A stretch of DNA of 64,000 bases, from the NCBI GenBank assembly GCA_017305835.1, contig JAFKJY010000052.1, forward strand, positions 1-64,000. The letters run 5' to 3'. Origin of the DNA: Hyphomicrobiales bacterium. Its GTDB lineage: Bacteria; Pseudomonadota; Alphaproteobacteria; Rhizobiales; Rhizobiaceae. The notes beneath the pieces were generated by a model. That model was not told the origin of the DNA. It searched no databases and saw only the letters and a list, made by a program, of their open reading frames with translations. Within the stretch, counting starts at the first letter, position 1. Each line of letters starts with the position of its first letter. Made by a program: the position numbers and the translations under genes. Positions 16,313-25,033 of this stretch are shown here, piece by piece.

Positions 16313-17401
16313 GTGCGTCAGACGGGGATTTTGCCGGATCGGGACATCGCGGCGCTGTTCGATGCCGGCGCGCTGTCGACGTCGCGTCCGCTCGACGCCG
16401 ACCAGATCCAGCCGGCGAGCCTCGACCTCAGGCTGGGCGACGTCGCCTACCGCGTGCGGGCGAGCTTCCTGCCGGGCGGCCGGCACCGCATGGCCGACAA
16501 GCTGGAACGGCTCAAGCTGCACGAGATTTCGCTCGCCGAAGGCGCGGTGCTGGAGACGGGCTGCGTCTACATCGTGCCGCTGATCGAGGAGCTGAAGCTG
16601 CCGCACGGCATCTCGGCCTCGGCCAACCCGAAGAGCTCGACTGGCCGGCTCGACATCTTCACCCGCGTGATGACCGACGGCGGCCGCGAGTTCGACAAGA
16701 TCGCGGAAGCCTATGCCGGCCCGCTCTGGCTGGAGGTCAGCCCGCGCACCTTCCCGATCGTCGTGCGCACCGGCTCGCGCCTGTCGCAAATCCGCTTCCG
16801 GCGCGGCAACGCGGTGCTGTCCGAGATCGAGCTCGCCGGGCTGCACGCCCGCGAGACGCTGGTCGCGGCCGAGGAGCCGAGCATATCGGGCGGCGGCATC
16901 GCCCTGTCGATCGACCTCGAAGGCGACGGCGACGGGCTGGTCGGCTACCGCGCCAAGCACCACACCGGGCTGGTCGACCTCGACCGCAAGGCCGCGCACC
17001 AGGTGCTCGACTTCTGGGAGCCGCTGCGCCTGCGCGGCGCGCGCGAGCTGATCCTCGATCCCGACGAGTTCTACATCCTGGTTTCGCGCGAGGCGGTGCA
17101 CGTGCCGCCGGACTACGCGGCCGAGATGACGCCGTTCGACCCGCTCGTCGGTGAGTTCAGGGTCCACTATGCCGGCTTCTTCGATCCCGGCTTCGGCCAT
17201 TCGGGCGCCGGCGGCGCCGGCAGCCGGGCGGTGCTGGAGGTGCGCAGCCACGAGGTGCCGTTCATCCTCGAGCACGGCCAGACCGTCGGCCGGCTCGTCT
17301 ACGAGCACATGCTGTCGCGGCCGGACCGGCTCTATGGCGGGGACCTGAAGTCGAACTATCAGGCGCAGGGCCTGAAGCTCTCCAAGCATTTCGTGGCGTG
17401 A
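16313..17401 (+). CDS. dcd: dCTP deaminase, two-domain alphaproteobacterial type
   Basis: The enzyme deaminates dCTP to dUTP for thymidylate synthesis. At 362 residues it is about twice the E. coli enzyme and consists of two dUTPase-like halves. The active-site-like segment SASANPKSSTGRLDIFTRV is in the first half and RAKHHTGLVDLD in the second. The start is GTG with GGAG upstream. It is divergent from metZ across the riboswitch region and ends at a strong stem-loop shared with the convergent GNAT. Confidence 0.88.
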   Translation: MRQTGILPDRDIAALFDAGALSTSRPLDADQIQPASLDLRLGDVAYRVRASFLPGGRHRMADKLERLKLHEISLAEGAVLETGCVYIVPLIEELKLPHGISASANPKSSTGRLDIFTRVMTDGGREFDKIAEAYAGPLWLEVSPRTFPIVVRTGSRLSQIRFRRGNAVLSEIELAGLHARETLVAAEEPSISGGGIALSIDLEGDGDGLVGYRAKHHTGLVDLDRKAAHQVLDFWEPLRLRGARELILDPDEFYILVSREAVHVPPDYAAEMTPFDPLVGEFRVHYAGFFDPGFGHSGAGGAGSRAVLEVRSHEVPFILEHGQTVGRLVYEHMLSRPDRLYGGDLKSNYQAQGLKLSKHFVA

Positions 17402-17402
17402 C

Positions 17403-17428
17403 CGGCCGGCGGCGCGAGCCGCCGGCCG
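17403..17428. terminator. Bidirectional stem-loop after dcd
   Basis: CGGCCGGCGGC-GCGA-GCCGCCGGCCG, a perfect 11-bp stem, fills the 36-bp gap between the convergent dcd and GNAT genes. Confidence 0.6.
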
Positions 17429-17437
17429 TCGCGGGCC

Positions 17438-18145
17438 TCAGAGCCGCCAGTCGCGGCGCGGGTCCTCGTCCGCCATCGGCTCGAAGCGGTCGCTGCGCAG
17501 CAGGCCGAACAGGACGTCCTGGCGCGTGTGCACCAGATAGGGCGCGAAGCCGGCGCGGCGGCAACCCTTCAGCGAGGCCGGATTGTCCTTGCCGACGAAG
17601 GTCAGCACGTGCTGCGCGCCGATGCCCGCCGCGCGCTCGGCGATGCGGGCCATCGCCGCGGACATGATGCCCAGCCCGCGGTGGCGGGCCGGCGTGTAGG
17701 CGTTCTCCAGAAGCGCCTCGCCGGCGGCGAGCCGCGGGAAGCTCTTCAGCCTGGCGATCGCCTCGTTGCGCTCGGGGCCGAGCAGCCACTGCATGTAGCA
17801 GGGCTGGCCGGAGCGCTCGTCGACGGCGACATGGCCGCCGTCGAGGCCGAACTTCTCGGCGAAGCGCGTGCGCCAGGCGACCTCGATGCGGTCCTGCGGC
17901 GCGAGCGAGGCGGTGTCCGCCGGCAGCAGCACCTCGAGGTCGGCCGCCGTCATCGGGCGGACCGAGATCGGGATCTTGGCCGAAGGATACTCGATCGCCA
18001 CCGCGAGGTCGCGGCGCAGGCCGTAACTGATCGCATGCCGCTTGAGGCCGAGCTGGATCCGGCCCTCGATGCGGTATGCGAGCACCCTGGCCCTGTCGGC
18101 CAGATTCGTGTGCGAATAGGCGGGTGACAGTACTTCTACACCCAT
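17438..18145 (-). CDS. GNAT family N-acetyltransferase
   Basis: The C-terminal half of this 235-residue protein carries the acetyl-CoA site of the GNAT fold: NAYTPARHRGLGIMSAAMARIAE (the R-x-x-G-x-G/A loop) and the following TFVGKDNPASLKGCRRAGFAP. The N-terminal 110 residues are variable and probably bind the acceptor, which cannot be predicted. The ATG at 18145 follows a 138-bp AT-richer gap upstream of which lies the MFS gene on the same strand. Confidence 0.8.
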   Translation of the reverse strand: MGVEVLSPAYSHTNLADRARVLAYRIEGRIQLGLKRHAISYGLRRDLAVAIEYPSAKIPISVRPMTAADLEVLLPADTASLAPQDRIEVAWRTRFAEKFGLDGGHVAVDERSGQPCYMQWLLGPERNEAIARLKSFPRLAAGEALLENAYTPARHRGLGIMSAAMARIAERAAGIGAQHVLTFVGKDNPASLKGCRRAGFAPYLVHTRQDVLFGLLRSDRFEPMADEDPRRDWRL

Positions 18146-18283
18146 GATGGGCCTCCGTTGGGGACCCGTCCGCTTGTCCCGCTACGGCACATAGCACCCG
18201 TCGGAGCCCGCCGGATATCGCGAAATTTTCTTAACCTTTCGGACCCGTTAACGTCTTCGCGCAGGGTGCATGCGGGACCGGGT

Positions 18284-19933
18284 TCAGCCCAGTTCCGCGG
18301 GATTGCGCGGCACGTCCTCCAGCGTCGGCCGGGTCGGCCGGATCACCATGCGATGCACCCTCGGCGGGTTCTCGCCGCGGTGCAGCGCGCGGAGCTGCGC
18401 GGTCACGGCGGCGTCGTCATGGGTGGTGCGCCGGTTGTGACGGACGTACTCGATCCAGTTGGGCAGCTTGAAGCTCTCGATCCACAGCTCGGAGTGCTCG
18501 AGGTCGCGCATCAGCGTCCATTCGATCGAGCCGTTGCGGCGGCGGATGCGCCGCCGCTGCGTCATCGCCCTGAGGAACTCGCCGATGTCCTTCTGGTCGA
18601 TCAGGTATTCGATCGAGATCACGATCGGGCCGCTGCGGTGCTGCAGGTCGAAGGCGAGCTGCGGCTGCTTCCAAAGGTTGACCGGCTCGAGATTGCTGCG
18701 CGTGGCCGACGGGATGCCCCAGACCAGCCCGATCGCCGCGCTCGCCAGCATCGCCAGCCCCGAGATCTGCAGCGCGGTGGCGACGCCGTAGCTCTCGGCC
18801 GCCGCCCCCCACAGCCAGCTTCCCAGCGCCATGCCGCCGAACAGCGCGGTCTGGTAGGCGGCGAGCGCCCGAGCCACCACCCAGCGCGGGCAGGAAAGCT
18901 GCACCGCCACGTTGAAATAGGTGAGCGCAAGCAGCCACGTCCCCCCGAGCACGACCAGCGCCGGTAGCGCCGCGACCACCGACGAGGCGATCGACAGCAG
19001 CCCGGCGCCGGCGGCGAAGGCGACCATGCAGATGCGCACGAACCATTCGCTGCTGAGGCGCTCGCGCAGCAGCCGGCCGAACGTGCCGCCGATCACCGCG
19101 CCGACGCCGAAGGCGCCGAGCAGCAGGCCGTAGACGAGCGGGCCGGATTGTAGCGAATCGCGCGCCACGACCGGCAGCAGCGCCTGCGCGCCGATGCCGG
19201 AGAAGCCGAACAGCGCGGCCCTGAGCAGGATCACCTCGATGTTGGGCGACATGAACACGTAGCGCAGCCCGGTGGCGATCGCCGCGCCCAGATGCTCGCG
19301 CGGCAGCGAATCGGGCGGCTGCATGCGCGGCATGCGCAGCAGCGCGCCGATGATGCCGAGATAGCTGACGGCGTTGATGGCGAAGGCCGCCACCGCGCCG
19401 CCGGCCGCGACGATGAAGCCGCCCAGCGCCGGCCCGATGCTGCGCGCGATGTTGAAGGTCACCGAGTTGAGCGCGACGGCGGCCGGTATCGTCTCGCGCG
19501 GCACGAGGTCGCCCACCGAGGCCTGCCAGGCAGGATTGTTGAGCGCGGTGCCGCAGCCGAGCAGGAAGGTGATGGCGAGCAGCGTCAGCGGCGTGTTGCC
19601 GCCGGCGAGCTCCAGCGCGACCAGCGCGACGGACGCGGCGAACATCAGGAGCTGGGCGACCAGCATGATGTTGCGCCGCTCGTAATTGTCGGCCAGCGCG
19701 CCCGCCACGATCGAGAACATCATGACCGGCAGCGTGTTGGAGGCCTGCACCAGCGCCGGCCAGGTCGGGTTCTGCGTGATCGACGTCATCAGCCAGGCGG
19801 CGCCGACGTTCTGGATGACGGTGCCGAAGGACGACATGGCGAAGCCGAACCACACCATGCGGTAGAGCGGGGACGCGAAGGGCCCGTCGGGCTTCCTGGC
19901 GGCCTCGTCCTGTGGACCGTCGCTGCTTGCCAT
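18284..19933 (-). CDS. MFS exporter (MFS_3/EntS-like) with C-terminal extra domain
   Basis: The first 415 residues form about twelve membrane helices with MFS_3-type signatures (GALADNYERRNIML after helix 2, ALNNPAWQASVGDLVP, LNSVTFNIARSIGPALGG). A soluble tail of about 135 residues follows (QPQLAFDLQHRSGPIVISIEYLIDQKDIGEFLRAM...), resembling the ABM/dimeric alpha-beta-barrel domain attached to some members. Likely an exporter of a siderophore-like or toxic small molecule; the substrate is unknown. It stands alone in its transcription unit. Confidence 0.85.
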   Translation of the reverse strand: MASSDGPQDEAARKPDGPFASPLYRMVWFGFAMSSFGTVIQNVGAAWLMTSITQNPTWPALVQASNTLPVMMFSIVAGALADNYERRNIMLVAQLLMFAASVALVALELAGGNTPLTLLAITFLLGCGTALNNPAWQASVGDLVPRETIPAAVALNSVTFNIARSIGPALGGFIVAAGGAVAAFAINAVSYLGIIGALLRMPRMQPPDSLPREHLGAAIATGLRYVFMSPNIEVILLRAALFGFSGIGAQALLPVVARDSLQSGPLVYGLLLGAFGVGAVIGGTFGRLLRERLSSEWFVRICMVAFAAGAGLLSIASSVVAALPALVVLGGTWLLALTYFNVAVQLSCPRWVVARALAAYQTALFGGMALGSWLWGAAAESYGVATALQISGLAMLASAAIGLVWGIPSATRSNLEPVNLWKQPQLAFDLQHRSGPIVISIEYLIDQKDIGEFLRAMTQRRRIRRRNGSIEWTLMRDLEHSELWIESFKLPNWIEYVRHNRRTTHDDAAVTAQLRALHRGENPPRVHRMVIRPTRPTLEDVPRNPAELG

Positions 19934-20437
19934 ACCGTTCGCCTGATTCTGCCTGTGGCTGCGGCTCGCCCCTTGTCGCAGGCGCGTCGCCCCGCGGCAA
20001 GACGGGAAGCGGGCTTGCCGCGCCGGGCTGTCCGTCCGCCTTGCGGGATGGAGCGCGCCGGATCAGCCATCCAGAACAGCCGGCGACATGGCCTGAAGTC
20101 TTGGGGCGCTCCGGAATGTATCCGCACGGAGATAAGTATATCAGTCAATCAAGGCATCGGGTGCGATGCCTTGAAAAAAGTCGAAATTTGTATAAGAGGA
20201 AGGAAAGCAAGCTTCGAGGTGCCCTATCGGTTGCAATTTTCCTCAAACGTTACTATGTTTCGATCATGTGCATGGAAACGTTCATCAGGGTATCGAGGCT
20301 CGCCGGCGAAGCACGTCCTTCGTCCCGGAGCGGCATGCCCTCGAACCCCTGAACGCCGCACAGACCCCGCTCCGGGACCAGCCTCCAAATGCGGTTCATG
20401 CCGGCGACGCCGAGGCGTCGCGCGATGGAGGACCTTC
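19934..20437. other. 504-bp intergenic region without a protein gene
   Basis: The part next to the MFS start is ordinary high-GC leader. From about 20120 to 20290 the sequence turns AT-rich, unlike its surroundings, and contains an inverted repeat CAAGGCATC-GGGTGC-GATGCCTTG at 20150-20173 followed by six A. Neither strand has a T run after it. The stretch may hold promoters for the MFS gene (minus) and the zinc-ribbon/NUDIX pair (plus), or be a remnant of foreign DNA. Confidence 0.5.
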
Positions 20438-20581
20438 GTGAGACATCCCATGCAATTCTGTATTTCCTGCAGCCGCAACCTGCCGCGGGCGGCCCGCCGT
20501 TGTCCGTGGTGCGAGGTGCCGGCGGGCATCCGGGTCGGCGAGGCTGCCCGGCCGCCCCTGATGGCGAGGCCGGTGCGATGA
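20438..20581 (+). CDS. Small zinc-ribbon protein (47 aa), coupled to the NUDIX gene
   Basis: Starting at GTG 20438, with GGAGG six bases upstream, the frame encodes RHPMQFCISCSRNLPRAARR followed by CPWCEVPAG and ends with TGA at 20581. CxxC and CxxC separated by about 12 residues form a zinc-ribbon knuckle pair. The stop overlaps the ATG of the NUDIX gene (ATGA), a standard sign of translational coupling. It is too short for usual gene callers. Function unknown; it may bind nucleic acid or the NUDIX protein. Confidence 0.72.
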   Translation: MRHPMQFCISCSRNLPRAARRCPWCEVPAGIRVGEAARPPLMARPVR

Positions 20582-21102
20582 ACGCCGTGTCTTTCGCTTC
20601 TGCCGGCCTGCAGAGCGACCGGCCCGCGACCGTGCAGCAATATGGTGCGCTGCCGTGGCGCAGGGACAGGCAAGGCCGCATCCGCGTGCTGCTGGTCACG
20701 TCGAGCCGCGGCCGCTGGATCGCGCCCAAGGGATGGCCGGTCGAGGGCAGGGCGCCCTATCTTTCGGCCGCGCTGGAGGCCTTCGAGGAGGCCGGCGTGA
20801 TCGGCGAGATCCGCTCGCAGCCGCTCGCCGGCTATCATTGCCTCAAGGAAGGCGAGGACGGTTCCTTGCAGCGCTGCCGCGTGACCCTGTTCAGCCTGCG
20901 GGTCCGTGGGACGCTGACCAACTGGCCCGAACGCGACCGGAGGAAGCGCCGCTGGTTCGCGCTGGATGAGGCGGCCGAGATGGTCGGCGACGCCGAACTC
21001 GCCGACCTCATCCGCGCCATCGGGGCCGAGCCCGGCATGCTGACGGAGATCGACCGGGTGCCCTCCGGCGGCGAGCGCCAGCCGGCCGCGTCGATGGCGT
21101 GA
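20578..21102 (+). CDS. NUDIX hydrolase (174 aa)
   Basis: The protein hydrolyses nucleoside-diphosphate-linked compounds. The Nudix box is present but altered: GRAPYLSAALEAFEEAGVIG keeps the EAFEEAG core and metal-binding Glu residues but has Leu where the consensus has Arg of REUxEE. Surroundings (RGRWIAPKGWP, KRRWFALDEAAEMV) fit the diphosphoinositol-polyphosphate/diadenosine-polyphosphate-like group common in Rhizobiales. It is coupled to the zinc-ribbon gene and followed by an intrinsic terminator. Confidence 0.87.
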   Translation: MNAVSFASAGLQSDRPATVQQYGALPWRRDRQGRIRVLLVTSSRGRWIAPKGWPVEGRAPYLSAALEAFEEAGVIGEIRSQPLAGYHCLKEGEDGSLQRCRVTLFSLRVRGTLTNWPERDRRKRRWFALDEAAEMVGDAELADLIRAIGAEPGMLTEIDRVPSGGERQPAASMA

Positions 21103-21119
21103 GCAGGACCGGCATGCAG

Positions 21120-21153
21120 GGGGCGCCCGCTAAGTCGGCCGCCCCTCTTTTTT
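21120..21153 (+). terminator. Intrinsic terminator after the NUDIX gene
   Basis: GGGGCG at 21120-21125 pairs with CGCCCC at 21140-21145 and is followed by TCTTTTTT. It separates the NUDIX unit from the tRNA gene. Confidence 0.65.
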
Positions 21154-21208
21154 CGCCGCGCGGGCCGTGCTACCTACCTCGGCGTCCGAGCCTCGGGCCG
21201 GACGCCGA

Positions 21209-21282
21209 GCGGGTGTAGTTCAATGGTAGAACGGCAGCTTCCCAAGCTGCATACGAGGGTTCGATTCCCTTCACCCGCTCCA
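21209..21282 (+). tRNA. tRNA-Gly (anticodon CCC)
   Basis: A complete cloverleaf: acceptor GCGGGTG/CACCCGC, D arm with TTCAATGGTAGAA, anticodon stem GCAGC/GCTGC enclosing TTCCCAA (anticodon CCC, reading GGG), T arm GAGGGTTCGATTCCCTT and encoded CCA. A 10-bp inverted repeat (21178-21187 with 21200-21209) forms a hairpin in the 5' leader that reaches the first tRNA base. No integrase or duplicated 3' end follows. Confidence 0.97.
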
Positions 21283-21466
21283 GCTTGCCCTACAAGGTTT
21301 TCAGGCCGATTCCGGCCGATCCGACCGGCTACGGTTTTACAGCGGGTTTTACGTATCCGCTCCGATAGTAGCTCATGACGAAGGCCGGCCCTCTTTCCGC
21401 CCGATCGGCCAGCGAGGTTGCGCGCGGCGCGGTTCACGCCTATCTGCGCGGCGCGGGCAATGGAGG

Positions 21467-21742
21467 ATGGCGGTGACGGCATTCGAGCGGTTCTTCGGCG
21501 ACAGCCCCCTGCGGGTCGCCATCAAGCTTCTGATCCTGTCGCTGCTGGTCGGCGTGGTGATGAGCGCCTTCGGCTGGACCGTCTGGGACATCTGGTTCGG
21601 CCTGCACGACTTCGTCCTGCGCATCTGGAACATGGGCTTCGCCGCGCTCGGGCGCTTCGGCGACTACGTCCTCGTCGGCGCCGCCGTGGTGGTGCCGGTC
21701 TTCCTCGTCCTGCGCATCCTGAGCTGGCGCCGGCAGGGCTGA
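21467..21742 (+). CDS. DUF6460 membrane protein (91 aa)
   Basis: A short protein with two or three hydrophobic helices (LLILSLLVGVVMSAFGWTVWDIW and VLVGAAVVVPVFLVLRILSW) matching the DUF6460 family seen in Rhizobiales. The ATG is preceded by GGAGG. Function unknown. It sits between the tRNA and the MATE gene on the same strand. Confidence 0.78.
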   Translation: MAVTAFERFFGDSPLRVAIKLLILSLLVGVVMSAFGWTVWDIWFGLHDFVLRIWNMGFAALGRFGDYVLVGAAVVVPVFLVLRILSWRRQG

Positions 21743-21798
21743 GCCGCCGCGGCCGTCCGTTGGCCCAACGCGGCTTGCTTGCGTGAGCCGCGCGCGCG

Positions 21799-23172
21799 GT
21801 GCACATGCGCGCCATGAGTTTCGCAGCCGAGAGCCACGAAAGCCGACAGGCGCCGCGCCCGCGCTCCTTCGCCGTCACCAACCGGCTGGTGCTGTCGATC
21901 GCCGTGCCGATGACCTTCGCCTATCTCACCACGCCGCTGATCGGCATCACCGGCACCGCCGTCGTCGGCCAGCTCGGCGACGCGGCGCTGCTCGGCGGGC
22001 TGGCGGTGGGGGCGATCGCCTTAGACATCGTCTTCGCCACCTTCAACTTCCTGCGCTCCGGCACGACCGGGCTGGTCGCGCAGGCGCTCGGCCGCGGCGA
22101 CGCGCAGGAGGAGCAGGCCGTGTTCTGGCGCGCCTTCGCGATCGCGCTGGCGATCGGGCTCATGCTGGTCGCCGCCGCGCCGCTGGTGGTGGAGGCGACG
22201 GGCTGGTTCGTCGGGCCCTCGCCGGAGGTCGCGGCGGCGATGGCGACCTATGTCGGCATCCGCATCATGTCGGCGCCGCTGGCATTGTCGAACTATGCCG
22301 TGCTCGGCTACGTGCTCGGCCGCGGCGAGGGCACGACGGGGCTGGTCGTGCAGGCCGTGCTCAACGGCGTCAACATCGGCGCCTCGATCCTGTTCGGGCT
22401 CGTGCTCGGATGGGGCATCGCCGGCGTCGCCTGGGGCGCGGTGCTCGGCGAGCTGGCAGGCTTCCTCGCCGGTCTGGCGATCCTGCTGCCGCGCTTTCGG
22501 CGCGCCGGCATGGTGTCGCGGGCGCGGCTCGCCGACCCGGTCCCCTTCGTCGCCACCCTCGGCGTCAACCGCGACATCATGATCCGATCCTTCGTGCTGA
22601 TCGGCTCCTTCGCGCTGCTCACCCGGCAGGGCGCGCATTTCGGCACCGTCACGCTTGCAGCCAACGCAGTGCTGATGAACATCTTCCTGTTCTGCGGCTA
22701 TTTCCTCGACGGCTTCGCCACCGCCGCGGAGCAGCTCGCCGGCCGCGCCATCGGCGCCCGCTATGCGCCGGCCTTCTACCGCACCGTCCGGCTCACCGCC
22801 CGCTGGGGCTTCGGCCTCGCCTTCGTGCTGAGCGCCTTCTTCCTCGTCTTCGGCGGCCACTTCGTCGCGCTGGTGACGACGGCGCAGGACGTGCGGGCGG
22901 TGGCGATGGACTATCTGCCGTGGGCGGCGCTCACCGCCGTCAGCGGCGTGCTCGCCTTCCAGATGGACGGCGTCTTCATCGGCGCCACCTGGTCGCGCGA
23001 CATGCGCAACATGATGCTCGTGTCCTTCGCGCTCTACGTCGCCGCGCTCTGGTCGTTCGGGACGAGCTTCGGCAACCACGGCATCTGGGCCGCGCTGCAC
23101 GTCTTCCTGCTCGCGCGCGGCCTGAGCCTGCTGGCGATCATGCGCGTGCGGGCGAGGGCGGCCTTCGCCTAG
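21799..23172 (+). CDS. MATE-family efflux transporter
   Basis: Twelve predicted membrane helices in 457 residues, with MATE/DinF signatures (VPMTFAYLTTPLIGITGTAVVGQLGDAALLGG and FNFLRSGTTGLVAQALGRGD). It would exchange H+ or Na+ for cationic or aromatic toxic compounds at the inner membrane. Start codon is uncertain: GTG 21799, ATG 21805 or ATG 21814, none with a strong ribosome site. Its stop overlaps the convergent livM-like gene by 4 bp. Confidence 0.9.
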   Translation: MHMRAMSFAAESHESRQAPRPRSFAVTNRLVLSIAVPMTFAYLTTPLIGITGTAVVGQLGDAALLGGLAVGAIALDIVFATFNFLRSGTTGLVAQALGRGDAQEEQAVFWRAFAIALAIGLMLVAAAPLVVEATGWFVGPSPEVAAAMATYVGIRIMSAPLALSNYAVLGYVLGRGEGTTGLVVQAVLNGVNIGASILFGLVLGWGIAGVAWGAVLGELAGFLAGLAILLPRFRRAGMVSRARLADPVPFVATLGVNRDIMIRSFVLIGSFALLTRQGAHFGTVTLAANAVLMNIFLFCGYFLDGFATAAEQLAGRAIGARYAPAFYRTVRLTARWGFGLAFVLSAFFLVFGGHFVALVTTAQDVRAVAMDYLPWAALTAVSGVLAFQMDGVFIGATWSRDMRNMMLVSFALYVAALWSFGTSFGNHGIWAALHVFLLARGLSLLAIMRVRARAAFA

Positions 23173-24161
23173 GCTCGGCCCTGCCGCTTGCCCGGCGAAT
23201 GGCCGACCGGGATCAGATCGCCCGGCACGAAGCGCCGCAGCAGGCCCCAGATGCCCTTCGGCTCGATGAGAACGATGCCGATCGACACGGCGCCGAGCAC
23301 GATCAGGTGCCAGACGCCGGTGTCGGCGAGCAGCTCGCGCAGCACGAAGAAGACGAGCGTGCCGATGATCGGCCCCTCGAACGAGCCGATGCCGCCGATC
23401 ACCACGATGAAGATGACGTAGACCGTCCAGTCGATGATGCTGAACGAGGCGGGCGGGGCGACCCGCAGCTTCTGCATGGTGATGATGGCGCCGGCGATCC
23501 CGAGGAAGGGCGCGGCCCACAGGAAGCACAGGATGCGCGCGCGCCTGAGGTTGACGCCGATCGCGCCGGCGCCTTCCTCGCTGTCGCGCATGGCGGTCAG
23601 CCCGACGCCGATGCGCGAGCGCATCAGATACCAGGTCGACAGAAGGGCGAGCGCGGCGAGCGCGAAGGCGAGCCAGTAGACGTTGACGTAGCGGTCGGCC
23701 GTGGCGGCGCCGAAGCGCTTGACCGCCGCGACCGGCATCGAGACGCCGGAGCCGCCGCCGAAGGCCGACAGCTTGCCGGCCGCCAGCATCAGCGTTTCGG
23801 CGACCACCCAGCTCCCGACAGCCAGATAGCCGGCGCGCAGCCGGAAGATGATCGCCATCACCGGCAGCGAGAAGACCAGCGCGACGAGGCCGGCGAGCAG
23901 CACCGACAGCCAGGGGTCGAAGCCCGCGAGCACGAGGAAGCCGAAGAAGGCGTAGGCGCCGATGCCGACGAAGGCGTGCTGGCCGACGGTGACGATGTCG
24001 GCATAGCCGGCGAGCAGGTTCCACATCAGCGCCAGCACCAGCATGGTCAGGAACTCGGTGACGAGCTGGAGCCCGCGCGGCGACAGGCCGAAGGGCGCGG
24101 CGAGCAGGAACACGGCGCCGGCGACGAGCAGCGCGCGGCCGATGAGGACGGCTGGGTTCAT
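23169..24161 (-). CDS. livM: Branched-chain amino acid-type ABC permease (LivM-like)
   Basis: Inner-membrane permease of a HAAT-family importer: LALMWNLLAGYADIVTVGQHAFVGIGAY and MRDSEEGAGAIGVNLRRARILCF (the ATPase-contacting EAA-like loop) are characteristic. 330 residues from the ATG at 24161; the longer frame upstream is antisense to livH. Its start lies 3 bp past the livH stop. In this genomic setting the substrate is more likely an aromatic acid than an amino acid. Confidence 0.88.
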   Translation of the reverse strand: MNPAVLIGRALLVAGAVFLLAAPFGLSPRGLQLVTEFLTMLVLALMWNLLAGYADIVTVGQHAFVGIGAYAFFGFLVLAGFDPWLSVLLAGLVALVFSLPVMAIIFRLRAGYLAVGSWVVAETLMLAAGKLSAFGGGSGVSMPVAAVKRFGAATADRYVNVYWLAFALAALALLSTWYLMRSRIGVGLTAMRDSEEGAGAIGVNLRRARILCFLWAAPFLGIAGAIITMQKLRVAPPASFSIIDWTVYVIFIVVIGGIGSFEGPIIGTLVFFVLRELLADTGVWHLIVLGAVSIGIVLIEPKGIWGLLRRFVPGDLIPVGHSPGKRQGRA

Positions 24162-24163
24162 GG

Positions 24164-25030
24164 TCAGTACCGCGGGAACAGGCCCTGCGGCCTGAGCGTG
24201 AAGATGACGAGGAAGGCGATGTGGCCGGCCAGCACCTGCCAGGCCGCGTCGAACTGGCCGCCCAGGGTCTGCGCCACCCCGAGCAGGATGCCGCCGGCGA
24301 GCGTGCCCCACAGGCTGCCGAGCCCGCCCAGCACCACCGCCTCGAAGGCGATCAGCAGCCGGCTCGGGCCGCTGGTCGGGTCGAAATTCGTCCACACCGC
24401 CATGAAGGCGCCGGAGATCGCGATGGTGATGCCGACGATGCCCATGGCGATGGCGTAGATGTGCGGCGAGGGCAGGCCGATCAGGTTGGCGGCGGAGGGA
24501 TCGTCCGAGACGGCGCGGATGCGCGCGCCGATGCCGGTCCTGTAGAGCACACGGTCGAGCAGCAGCACCAGCAGCACGGCGGCGACGAAGATGGTGAGCG
24601 GCAGCACGCCGACATTGATGCCGTCGACGACGTGGATGGTGGCCGTCTCGATGGAGCCCGCCGGCACCTTGCGCGTGTCCGCGCCGTAGGTGCCCTGCAA
24701 CGCGTTCTGGATGATGATCGACAGGCCGAAGGTGACGAGGATGACCGGCAGCACGCCCTGTCCGAGGACGCGCTGCAGCAGCAGCCGCTGCAGCACGTAG
24801 CCGGCGACGAAGGCCAGCGGCACGATGATGGCGACGGCAAGCAGCAGCGGCACGCCGAGCCCGACGGCGAGCGACAGCACCATGAAGCAGACCAGCACGA
24901 TCAGGTCGCCATGCGCGATGTTGATGAAGCGCATCACGCCCGCCGACAGCGACAGGCCCATCGCGAACATCGCGTAGAGTCCGCCGAGCAGCACGCCCTG
25001 CACGATCTGGTTCGCCCAGGCTCCCGCCAT
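24164..25030 (-). CDS. livH: Branched-chain amino acid-type ABC permease (LivH-like)
   Basis: 288-residue inner-membrane permease with the LivH pattern QGVLLGGLYAMFAMGLSLSAGVMRFINIAHGDL and RAVSDDPSAANLIGL. Pairs with the LivM-like protein to form the channel. Genes are tightly packed (3 bp to the next in each direction), all on the minus strand, downstream of the binding-protein and ATPase genes. Confidence 0.9.
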   Translation of the reverse strand: MAGAWANQIVQGVLLGGLYAMFAMGLSLSAGVMRFINIAHGDLIVLVCFMVLSLAVGLGVPLLLAVAIIVPLAFVAGYVLQRLLLQRVLGQGVLPVILVTFGLSIIIQNALQGTYGADTRKVPAGSIETATIHVVDGINVGVLPLTIFVAAVLLVLLLDRVLYRTGIGARIRAVSDDPSAANLIGLPSPHIYAIAMGIVGITIAISGAFMAVWTNFDPTSGPSRLLIAFEAVVLGGLGSLWGTLAGGILLGVAQTLGGQFDAAWQVLAGHIAFLVIFTLRPQGLFPRY

Positions 25031-25033
25031 CCG

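Noticed and set aside
20150..20173. Inverted repeat followed by six A as an intrinsic terminator
   Set aside because: The A run follows on the plus strand; neither strand has T after the stem, so it does not qualify.
21209..21466. tRNA-Gly as a phage or island attachment site
   Set aside because: No integrase, no duplicated tRNA 3' end and no compositional change downstream.
21174..21482. Minus-strand open frame with GNRTLVCSLGSCRSTIELHP
   Set aside because: This is the translated antisense of tRNA-Gly, a frequent false annotation.
22021..24024. 667-codon minus-strand open frame over the MATE gene and livM
   Set aside because: Mostly antisense to MATE or another frame of livM; composition is non-protein-like.
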